Source: an uncultured Collinsella sp. (lineage in GTDB: Bacteria > Actinomycetota > Coriobacteriia > Coriobacteriales > Coriobacteriaceae). Taken from it: a DNA stretch of 15,100 bases. The stretch is taken from NCBI GenBank assembly GCA_902475825.1, contig CABSBA010000017.1, positions 1-15,100 on the forward strand, given 5' to 3'. Below, in pieces: positions 7,075-13,229 of the stretch; the stretch's first letter is position 1; every line of letters starts with the position of its first letter. Position numbers and translations under genes: made by a program. Below the pieces are notes generated by a model that searched no databases, was not told the origin of the DNA, and saw only the letters and a list, made by a program, of their open reading frames with translations.

Positions 7075-7780
7075 AGCGGCGGGCACGGAGCTTTTCGTAG
7101 CCGTCGGCAAAGAAGGCGACCGTGGCGGCGTCGGCCTCGGCGGCGTCTGTCTCGGTCGCGGGGACCACGCCGTGCTCGTCGCTCACTAGGAACAGCGCGC
7201 CCTTAAGCTGCGCGGGAATATCTACGCGCGTGACCGGGATGCCCTTGGTCTGGGCCAGCTGCTCAATGAGCGTCGCCGTGCCACACAGGCACTCGTCCGC
7301 TGGCGCCACAAAGGCCAGCTCGCCGTTATCGACGGCGGCGAGCAGCTCGGGCGCCACGCCGGTTTCGTCGGCCTCGGAGCGGGCCTCGGCGGAGCGGGCA
7401 CGTAGCGCCTTGGCCGACGTATCGGCCAGCGGCTCGTACTCGCCCACCGTCATGGCGGCGTTGCCATTGACGTCGATCACCAGCATGAGTACGCCGTCGT
7501 GCGCAGTGTAATCGCCCTCGGCAAGCGACCACTCAACGTGCTGTTTGGCCCAGCTGAGCATGTTATGGGTAAGCGGCTCGCCCTGCACCAGGCGCTCGGA
7601 CAGTGCGCGGATGTGGCGGTTGAGCATGGGCACCTTTTTGTTGGACATGCGCCAACGGCAGACAAGCGCGGGCTTGTCGAGCGTGAACTTCTCGACCGCC
7701 TCCTGATTGGCGCAAAAGTCCTCGTACGCACGCTGATCCTCGGCATTGCCAAACAGCTCGGCATCATCCACAACGGTCAT
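7073..7780 (-). CDS. Uncharacterised 235-aa protein, possible class-IV aminotransferase-like fold
   Basis: Not recognised with confidence. It is a soluble, acidic protein with no signal peptide or membrane helix. The order of segments faintly recalls fold-type IV PLP enzymes (BCAT/ADC lyase): RHIRALSERL near 55-64, then DGVLMLVIDVNGNAAMTVGE near 95-114, then GTATLIEQLAQTKGIPVTR near 167-185, then ALFLVSDEHGVVPA near 195-208. No clear catalytic Lys context is visible, so if related it could be non-enzymatic. An Ala/Glu-rich stretch (119-155) looks like a linker. ATG at 7780 is used, with AAAGG 6-7 nt upstream; a TTG two codons earlier would leave no ribosome-site spacing. It has its own promoter and stands alone between the regulator operon and purH. 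Confidence 0.8.
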   Translation of the reverse strand: MTVVDDAELFGNAEDQRAYEDFCANQEAVEKFTLDKPALVCRWRMSNKKVPMLNRHIRALSERLVQGEPLTHNMLSWAKQHVEWSLAEGDYTAHDGVLMLVIDVNGNAAMTVGEYEPLADTSAKALRARSAEARSEADETGVAPELLAAVDNGELAFVAPADECLCGTATLIEQLAQTKGIPVTRVDIPAQLKGALFLVSDEHGVVPATETDAAEADAATVAFFADGYEKLRARR

Positions 7781-7812
7781 ATCCAACCTTTCTCAAAAAC
7801 ATACACCGCACC

Positions 7813-7841
7813 GTTATACCCAAAAAAGCCGCCCGCACCAA
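7813..7841 (-). promoter_or_regulatory. Promoter of the 235-aa gene
   Basis: On the minus strand TTGGTG (complement of 7836-7841), 17-nt spacer, TATAAC (complement of 7813-7818), then a leader of about 25 nt to the ATG at 7780. The -35 lies within the terminator stem described for 7822-7855, and the terminator's T-run forms part of the spacer. Confidence 0.6.
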
Positions 7842-7855
7842 CCGGCACGGACGGC
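7822..7855 (-). terminator. Intrinsic terminator for purH transcription
   Basis: On the minus strand a 12-bp stem including G-U pairs (7844-7855 with 7828-7839), 4-nt loop, then TTTTTT (complement of 7822-7827). It lies about 200 nt past the purH stop with no gene between, so purH mRNA would carry a long structured 3' region. Confidence 0.8.
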
Positions 7856-7910
7856 AATAGATAGCTTTAGTTCGGGGCGAGCCAATACCGATGGTGGAGC
7901 ATAAGCCAGC

Positions 7911-8014
7911 GAGCCGGACTCAGGTGCCCCAGGTCGCCGCGAAAGAGGAGCGACGCGTACTTCTGTACGCGAGCGACGGTTTGAGCGGCGAGATGAGGTG
8001 CTTGGGGCCGGCGC
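7911..8014. repeat. ~100-nt imperfect palindrome downstream of purH
   Basis: Nested complementary blocks around a common centre: 7911-7917 with 8008-8014, GCCCCA (7926-7931) with 8003-8008, TCGCCGC (7934-7940) with 7985-7991, and apex GCGTAC-TTCT-GTACGC (7955-7970). The sequence between is unpaired or weakly paired. It has no reading frame of note. It could be a dispersed palindromic repeat or a structured part of the purH 3' UTR. Confidence 0.65.
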
Positions 8015-8025
8015 AGCGTCGAGCA

Positions 8026-8053
8026 GTTACGCGGTTTGGTAAAACCGCGTAAC
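8026..8053. terminator. Perfect hairpin immediately after purH
   Basis: GTTACGCGGTTT (8026-8037), GGTA loop, and its exact 12-bp complement (8042-8053), 4 nt after the purH stop on the minus strand. No T-tract follows on that strand. It is better seen as an mRNA 3'-protecting stem or weak terminator than as a classical intrinsic terminator. Confidence 0.5.
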
Positions 8054-8057
8054 GATA

Positions 8058-9665
8058 TTAGTGACGGAAGTGACGGGCCCCCGTAAACACCATCGCAATG
8101 CCGTGCTCGTTGCAGGCCTGGATGCTCTCGTCATCGCGCTTGGAGCCGCCGGGCTGGATGATGCAGGTCACGCCGTGCGCGGCAAGCACGTCAACATTGT
8201 CGCGGAACGGGAAGAATGCGTCGCTTGCGCAGGCAAAGCCGCCCTTCTCCACGCCCTCGCGCTCGCAGAAGTCCTCGGCGCGCTCGCAGGCAAGCAGTGC
8301 GGAGTCAACGCGGTTAGGCTGACCCGGGCCCATGCCAATGCCGGCCTTATCCTTGGAGACCAGGATGGCGTTGGACTTGACGCCCTTGCAGACCTTCCAG
8401 GCAAACTCGAGCTCGGCCATCTCGGCGTCGGTGGGCTTGCGGTCGGTGGGGAACGTAAAGGTCGCAGGATCCTCGGTCACGTGGTCGACCTCCTGCACCA
8501 GCATGCCGCCGTCGACGGAGCGCAGCTCCACCTGGGCGCCGTGGTCCACGCCGCCGGTAGCCAGCACGCGCAGGTTGGGGCGCTTGGCCATGCGCTCGAG
8601 CGCCTCGGCAGTGTAGCTCGGAGCGATGATAACCTCGACGAACTGCTTGTTCTGATCGGCAAAGTGCTCAACCAGCTCATAGGGAACCTCGCGGTTGCAG
8701 GCGATGATGCCGCCAAAGGCGCTCTTGGGATCGCAGGCGAAGGCGCGGTCGTAGGCGGCCGTGATGCCCTCGGCCACGGCGGAGCCGCAGGGGTTCTGAT
8801 GCTTGAGGATCACGCAGGCCGGCTCGTCGAACTCGCGGACCAGGTTCCAAGCGGCGTCGGCATCCAGATAGTTGTTGTAGCTGAGCGGCTTGCCCTGGAT
8901 CTGCTCGGAGCCCACGAGCGGGAACTGCGAGCTCGCGGTATTCTCGCAACCCTCGGCAAAGCGATAGACCGTGGCCTTTTGCTGCGGGTTCTCGCCATAG
9001 CGCAGGTCGTCGACCTTCTCCAGCGAGATCTCGAGCTTGGCAGAGGTGTCCGCCACGTCGCTTGCCTGGGCGGCAAGCCAACGGGAGATAGCCGTGTCGT
9101 AGGCGGCGGTGGTCTGGTAGACCTTCACCTGCAGGCGACGACGGGTGGAAAGCGTGGTGCAGCCACCGGTCTCGCGCATCTCGGCCAGGACGGCATCATA
9201 GTCGGCCGGGTCGGAGATGACGGTAACGCTCGCGGCGTTCTTGGCGGCAGAGCGCAGCATGGAGGGACCGCCGATGTCGATGTGCTCGATGGCATCCGCG
9301 AAGGTGACCTCGGGGTTGGCGACGGTCTTCTCGAACTCGTACAGGTTGACGACGACCAGGTCGATCAGCTTAATGCCGTGCTGTGCCGCCTCCTGCATGT
9401 GCTGCTCGGAATCGCGGCGGGCCAGCAGCGCGCCGTGAACCTTGGGGTGCAGGGTCTTAACGCGGCCGTCCATCATCTCGGGATAGCCCGTGAACTCCTC
9501 GATGGGGGTTACGGGAACGCCCGCGTCCTCGATGGCACGAGCCGTGCCGCCCGTAGAGATGATCTCGACGCCAAAGTCATCGACCAGCGTCCGTGCGAAA
9601 TCGACGACGCCCGTCTTATCGGTAACCGAGATCAACGCGCGTGCGATCTTCACATCAGATCCCAT
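8058..9665 (-). CDS. purH: Bifunctional AICAR formyltransferase / IMP cyclohydrolase
   Basis: A 535-aa cytosolic enzyme for the last two steps of de novo purine synthesis: AICAR is formylated with 10-formyl-THF, then FAICAR is cyclised to IMP. The N-terminal cyclohydrolase (MGS-like) domain shows STGGTARAI (37-45), [16 protein letters not shown] (70-85) and [15 protein letters not shown] (129-143). The transformylase domain has the KHQNPCG catalytic motif (288-294), SAFGGI (315-320) and the C-terminal run QPGGSKRD and FTGARHFRH. Length is normal. AGGAGG stands 6 nt before the ATG at 9665. It is not clustered with other pur genes here; the next gene upstream is divergent. Confidence 0.98.
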   Translation of the reverse strand: MGSDVKIARALISVTDKTGVVDFARTLVDDFGVEIISTGGTARAIEDAGVPVTPIEEFTGYPEMMDGRVKTLHPKVHGALLARRDSEQHMQEAAQHGIKLIDLVVVNLYEFEKTVANPEVTFADAIEHIDIGGPSMLRSAAKNAASVTVISDPADYDAVLAEMRETGGCTTLSTRRRLQVKVYQTTAAYDTAISRWLAAQASDVADTSAKLEISLEKVDDLRYGENPQQKATVYRFAEGCENTASSQFPLVGSEQIQGKPLSYNNYLDADAAWNLVREFDEPACVILKHQNPCGSAVAEGITAAYDRAFACDPKSAFGGIIACNREVPYELVEHFADQNKQFVEVIIAPSYTAEALERMAKRPNLRVLATGGVDHGAQVELRSVDGGMLVQEVDHVTEDPATFTFPTDRKPTDAEMAELEFAWKVCKGVKSNAILVSKDKAGIGMGPGQPNRVDSALLACERAEDFCEREGVEKGGFACASDAFFPFRDNVDVLAAHGVTCIIQPGGSKRDDESIQACNEHGIAMVFTGARHFRH

Positions 9666-9739
9666 GCAGTCCTCCTGTCTGGTACGCCGCCGTGCTCTGT
9701 GAGCCGGTGATACGTCGATCTGCAGCGCTCGCGCAGCGG

Positions 9740-9784
9740 CATTGAAAATACTGATTCAATGTAGCGCATCGAGCGCATCGATGC
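9740..9784. promoter_or_regulatory. Palindromes and tandem repeat upstream of purH
   Basis: CATTGAA (9740-9746) and TTCAATG (9755-9761) form an exact dyad with an 8-nt spacer, 75-96 bp before the purH start. Next to it is a tandem pair of AGCGCATCG (9763-9780), ending in the palindrome GCATCGATGC (9775-9784). This looks like operator DNA; the binding protein is unknown. No clear -35/-10 pair for purH was found; the rest of 9666-9942 holds no gene. Confidence 0.4.
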
Positions 9785-9942
9785 ACCCCGCAACGGGCGC
9801 ATATGCAGAAAAAGTTTGCGAGCGGAGGGGATGGGCACGGCACCGGGCACGGTGAGTTCATGGAACACAGGGGCACCATAATTAGATGCCAATAGCGTGG
9901 TAGAACTGTGCTCGATATGCATCCGCAAAAGAAAGAGGCACC

Positions 9943-10584
9943 ATGGTCTCGCGGGTTCTCTACCGACCGTTTGATACCGAAGACTTCGACGCCATCGCGT
10001 TGATTCTGCAGCAGCTTTGGCATAACAATTCGGATAACGATGAGTACAACCGCCTCGAAGCCGCGTGCGACCTCGCCTATTGCCTTTCGTCTTCGACGTT
10101 TTCGCAGGTTGCCGTAATCGACGGTCAGGCGCGCGGCATTGCGCTCGCGCGTGCGGGACAGAGCTCCGGCGCCACCGTTAAGGAACATTGGCTGGATACC
10201 GAACGCGCACTGCTATCGCAAATGCGCGAGCTGGAGCCCGATGCCTGCGCCGAGTATCTCTCGTTTGTGCGCGCAACCATCCGAACCAACAACCGCCTGC
10301 TCGAAAGCAGCCCGTTGCCACACGACAACGAGGTCACGCTGCTTGCCGTAGATCGCGACGTCCATGGCCTGGGCGTTGGCTCAGTGTTGCTCGACGCCGC
10401 AGTCTCGTACCTATCCTCGACCGGTGCGACGAGGGCGCACCTGTACACCGACTCCAACTGCTCGTGGAAGTTCTACGAGCTGCATGGCTTTAAGCGCACG
10501 GCCACGCACCGCGCCAACCGCGAAGAGCGCCGTCACGACATGCCGCGCGAAAGCTTCCTCTACGAACTCGACCTAACAGCCTAG
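9943..10584 (+). CDS. GNAT-family N-acetyltransferase
   Basis: A 213-aa acetyl-CoA-dependent acetyltransferase. The conserved core is in the C-terminal half: VTLLAVDRDVHGLGVGSVLL (131-150) with the pyrophosphate-binding HGLGVG (141-146), and the motif B segment CSWKFYELHGFKR (173-185). The N-terminal half (1-125), with an Asp/Glu-rich start, is less typical and could set substrate choice; the substrate is unknown. ATG at 9943 has AAAGAGG 4-5 nt upstream. A lone CATAAT (9877-9882) might be its -10, without a matching -35. Divergent from purH, convergent with the DUF2207 gene. Confidence 0.88.
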   Translation: MVSRVLYRPFDTEDFDAIALILQQLWHNNSDNDEYNRLEAACDLAYCLSSSTFSQVAVIDGQARGIALARAGQSSGATVKEHWLDTERALLSQMRELEPDACAEYLSFVRATIRTNNRLLESSPLPHDNEVTLLAVDRDVHGLGVGSVLLDAAVSYLSSTGATRAHLYTDSNCSWKFYELHGFKRTATHRANREERRHDMPRESFLYELDLTA

Positions 10585-10603
10585 GCCCAGCAGCCATACC
10601 TAG

Positions 10604-10643
10604 TCATTTAGGAACGTCCCCAGTGACCAGTCGTTGGGGACAG
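10604..10643 (+). repeat. REP-like repeat, left flank of the DUF2207 gene
   Basis: Contains GGAACGTCCC (10611-10620) and a hairpin GTCCCCA (10616-10622) / TGGGGAC (10635-10641), with the shared TTGGGGACAG core. The stretch 10604-10630 matches the reverse complement of 12780-12805 with only a few single-base differences, so the two copies flank the gene as inverted repeats. Confidence 0.55.
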
Positions 10644-10661
10644 TCTTCGTAGGTAGCGCAT

Positions 10662-10708
10662 AAAAAGGGATGGGCTTCCCCCGACGGCTGTCGAGAAAAG
10701 CCCATCCC
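10662..10708 (-). terminator. Intrinsic terminator of the DUF2207 gene
   Basis: Perfect 11-bp stem (GGGATGGGCTT 10667-10677 with 10698-10708), with a 20-nt loop that has a further GAC/GTC pairing. On the minus strand it is followed by TTTTT (complement of 10662-10666), 15 nt past the stop codon. It may also stop the convergent acetyltransferase transcript. Confidence 0.88.
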
Positions 10709-10722
10709 ATAATTTACGACCG

Positions 10723-12666
10723 CTAGAACGTTCCGCCGCCGCCTCCGCCGACGCCGCCGCCTCCGCCGCCCGAGAAGCCGCCGCCTCCGCCGCCGCTCGA
10801 GCTGTCGGAGCTCGATGCCAGCTCACGGATGCTCTCGTGATACACGCCGTCGAACGAATCCATCGGCGACTCGTTGCCGTAATGATGGTAGTACCACCAG
10901 TAGCAGGGGTAATTGTCGTAGAAACCGTCGGCCTCGCGCACCTCGGGAGGAACAGCCTCGGCAAGCTGACGCAGGACTTCCTTGGAAACACCCAGCGCCG
11001 CACCCATCACCAGAAGTTTATTCCACAGTACCAGATCGCCCGGAACGGCTTCCTTTAGGCGCGTGAAATCCTCAAGCCAATGCTTGAGCGCCTTGCAGCG
11101 AGCCGCCACCTCGGCGCCCTCCGGCGTAAAGCGGCGGAACGTAAGGCCCACGCCAATACCCACCAGCACAATCGGCACCGAGATAACCGCGGCGATAATG
11201 TTCGCCTGTGCGCCGTCGGTAAAGAAGATGGATCCCGCGGGAATACAGGCGATCAGAATACCAAGAACCAGGCAAAACACCATTGCGACAATGCCGTCCG
11301 AGGCAACGTACTCGCTATCGGCCAGCTTGCCCTTAACGGTGTTCTGATAGTCCTCGAGCTTGTCGCCCACGGGTGTAGCGTGCTGCTTGACGTAGTGCTG
11401 CAGCTCGTCGAACGTGCGCGAGCGATCGCCGTTCTCGTCGGGCTTAGCACCGGCAAAGAAGACCTTGAGCACCATGTGGTCAATGCCCTTGGCCGACTTC
11501 CAGCCCGCATCACTCACCGTCACGCGATACGTCTGCTCTTCTTTTTCACGCCCCAACAGACCCTTCTTAGCCTTAGTCACGGTCGCCTGCTCCAGCTTAA
11601 TCACACGGTCGTCGGTGAGCTTCATGAGCGTGGCGATATATGCCTGATCGGGCACCTCGTTCCAGCTCATGAGGGCCGAAAGCACAGCGGGATGGTCGGC
11701 CGAAGGCACATCGCGGAAATATTCGTCCTGAAAAAGCGGCTTGGGCTTGCGGCGGCGCAGCTTGAGCACAACGATTGTGCCGGTAAAGGCCACCGCCGCG
11801 ACAACACTTAGTACGGCAAGTACATTGGCAATCATGCGAGCGTGAGCGCGGCGGGCGTTAGCCTCGTCGGCCCATTCCTTCTCTTCGCTCAGGATCGTTG
11901 ACATGCGCTCTTCGCCCGAGGCGGCAAGCTGCGGCACCCAGTCGCTGGGGAAGGCGATGCGTGCCTCGGCGAATTCGCCCTGATGCACGCAGGGAATGGT
12001 ATAGGTGACCATGGGCTCGTCCGCATCGAGCGATACGTCGCCCGTCAGTGGGCCGTGGCCCCATGCACGGAAGTTATCGCCCTTGACGGCCGCCGTCCCG
12101 GCAGCGGCATTTGCGAAGTACACTTCCATCTCGACGTCATCGGAATCCGCGGACCAGCCGTCGCCCACAAACTTCCAGTAGAGCTCGGCGGTATCGGACC
12201 AGTTCATAACCGCACCGGTCATGGTGTAGCTCACGTAAAAGATCGCGCTGTCGCCGCTCTCGTGGGGGCTGAACACCTTGATTCTTACGCCGCTGTCGGA
12301 CTGCTCAACCGTATAGACGCCGTTGTCGCCTTTGTTTGCGCTGTCGACCTTGTCAAACGCGGTGTCGTATTCCTCGACGCTCAGCACATTGACGCCCGCC
12401 GCGCCGCCCTGCTGGTTAGAGCCTGTATTGATCTCCCAAAACACGCCGTTGATGTCGTCATCGAAATCAAACTGGCGTCCCTCGACAACGGTCAGCGAGC
12501 CGTCGGCCTCGACCGTGGCACCGATATAGGTTTGGGTCATGGAGTAGCCGTCGGCGTGCGCGGCGACAGGCAGCAGCAACAACGCAAGCGCGACGAGCAC
12601 GCAGACGGAAGCGAATCGCGCAAACAGGCAGCGCTGCCGACAAGTATTGGCAACGGGGGCGTTCAT
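10723..12666 (-). CDS. DUF2207 membrane protein with glycine-rich tail
   Basis: A 647-aa predicted surface/membrane protein of unknown function. A signal peptide (1-38, hydrophobic core 21-36, cleavage likely after AHA) leads into the extracellular DUF2207 beta-rich domain (about 40-250). A first membrane helix (about 279-303) is followed by RRRKPKP, then a cytoplasmic region (about 310-455). Two more helices (about 458-482 and 488-510) precede the C-terminal domain. The end is Ser/Gly-rich (622-647, runs of six glycines broken by FS, V and TF), which is typical of the family. AAAGGA lies 7 nt before the ATG at 12666; an upstream in-frame extension would push the signal peptide inward and is rejected. 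Stands alone, flanked by inverted REP-like repeats. Confidence 0.9.
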   Translation of the reverse strand: MNAPVANTCRQRCLFARFASVCVLVALALLLLPVAAHADGYSMTQTYIGATVEADGSLTVVEGRQFDFDDDINGVFWEINTGSNQQGGAAGVNVLSVEEYDTAFDKVDSANKGDNGVYTVEQSDSGVRIKVFSPHESGDSAIFYVSYTMTGAVMNWSDTAELYWKFVGDGWSADSDDVEMEVYFANAAAGTAAVKGDNFRAWGHGPLTGDVSLDADEPMVTYTIPCVHQGEFAEARIAFPSDWVPQLAASGEERMSTILSEEKEWADEANARRAHARMIANVLAVLSVVAAVAFTGTIVVLKLRRRKPKPLFQDEYFRDVPSADHPAVLSALMSWNEVPDQAYIATLMKLTDDRVIKLEQATVTKAKKGLLGREKEEQTYRVTVSDAGWKSAKGIDHMVLKVFFAGAKPDENGDRSRTFDELQHYVKQHATPVGDKLEDYQNTVKGKLADSEYVASDGIVAMVFCLVLGILIACIPAGSIFFTDGAQANIIAAVISVPIVLVGIGVGLTFRRFTPEGAEVAARCKALKHWLEDFTRLKEAVPGDLVLWNKLLVMGAALGVSKEVLRQLAEAVPPEVREADGFYDNYPCYWWYYHHYGNESPMDSFDGVYHESIRELASSSDSSSGGGGGGFSGGGGGGVGGGGGGTF

Positions 12667-12745
12667 AGGCACATCCTTTGTCTGTAAAACCAACATCGCC
12701 ATTGTCCCACGTTTGCGGACACACATGACGAATATCTGGGCCAAC

Positions 12746-12880
12746 GGAACGTCAAATGGGACAAAAGTCCCACCCGAGTCTGGCACTTAGGGACGTTCCT
12801 AATGATCTATTGGGGACGGAGGAAAACGGATCATTGGGTTGAACCGACGGACTGCAACAAATTTGTCGTTTGGGACGTTC
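12746..12880. repeat. Cluster of REP-like GGGACGTTCC repeats, right flank of DUF2207
   Basis: Several related units: GGAACGTC (12746-12753), a TGGGAC-AAAA-GTCCCA hairpin (12757-12772), GGGACGTTCC (12790-12799), TTGGGGACGG (12810-12819), AATGATC/GATCATT dyad (12801-12807 with 12829-12835), a palindrome ACAAATTTGT (12857-12866) and GGGACGTTC (12872-12880). The block 12780-12805 is an inverted near-copy of 10604-10630. No transposase or reading frame is associated. It occupies the DUF2207 upstream region, so it may affect that promoter. Confidence 0.55.
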
Positions 12881-12881
12881 T

Positions 12882-13057
12882 TTGGCCGAGTCCCGCGCCA
12901 ACGATAGATACCACTTCACAGCTCCGTCACAGGTGTAGCGGCTTTGTGTGGGCGCGGCATGCGCTGATTGAGCCGTCAGTCGAGGGGCATAAACCAATTG
13001 AGCGAAAACGGTTGCCCCTTTCCCGTTCGCTCGAGGATCATGTCCCCCTTTTCCGCG
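12882..13057. other. Noncoding stretch with alternative stems, possible small RNA or leader
   Basis: No credible gene. A weak promoter pair TTGGCC-17-TAGATA (12882-12910, plus) precedes two mutually exclusive stems: GGGGCA (12984-12989) with TGCCCC (13013-13018), extendable by AACC/GGTT; and GAGCGAAAACGG (13000-13011) with 13023-13032. A terminator-like hairpin follows at 13058. This order would suit a short RNA of about 170 nt, but every element is individually weak. Confidence 0.25.
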
Positions 13058-13093
13058 GAAACCCCGGCAGTTGCGAAGAGCTGCCGGGGTTTC
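13058..13093. terminator. Perfect 13-bp hairpin, terminator-like
   Basis: GAAACCCCGGCAG (13058-13070) pairs exactly with 13081-13093 around a 10-nt loop. The T-run is only TTT then CTGT on plus and TTTCC on minus. No gene ends here on either strand, so it must end a noncoding transcript, insulate the divergent gluQRS and DUF2207 genes, or be a relic. Confidence 0.55.
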
Positions 13094-13216
13094 TGTCGTG
13101 TATGAGGCCGAGTCGGTGCGCAGCGACCAAGACGTTGGGCCGCAAACCCACCGTGCGCAATGCGCGCCGCCGCCAACTTGTGAGCGCGGCAACGCCTTCC
13201 CTGCCAAGCCCCGCGC

Positions 13217-13222
13217 TATACT
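13217..13222 (+). promoter_or_regulatory. gluQRS promoter -10, giving a leaderless mRNA
   Basis: TATACT is separated from the ATG at 13230 by only 7 nt, so transcription would begin at or next to the start codon. There is no ribosome site before that ATG. The -35 region (13193-13200) does not match consensus. Confidence 0.5.
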
Positions 13223-13229
13223 CGTCCGC

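Noticed and set aside
8061..9710. 549-aa open frame on the plus strand across purH
   Set aside because: Mirror frame of purH with no motif; purH has every family signature and a good ribosome site.
9666..9942. Purine riboswitch before purH
   Set aside because: No purine-aptamer core or kissing-loop arrangement could be recognised; only short dyads are present.
9655..10188. 177-aa minus-strand frame spanning the purH-acetyltransferase gap
   Set aside because: Overlaps both real genes, no ribosome site, Cys/Arg-rich random-looking product.
9943..10584. GNAT gene as the TacT toxin partner of the antitoxin-like tail
   Set aside because: 213 aa with a long N-terminal half, 3.6 kb from the tail, no adjacent antitoxin; looks like an ordinary acetyltransferase.
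10723..10800. Glycine codon runs as a microsatellite or sequencing artefact
   Set aside because: A Gly-rich tail ending in GGTF is normal for DUF2207 proteins.
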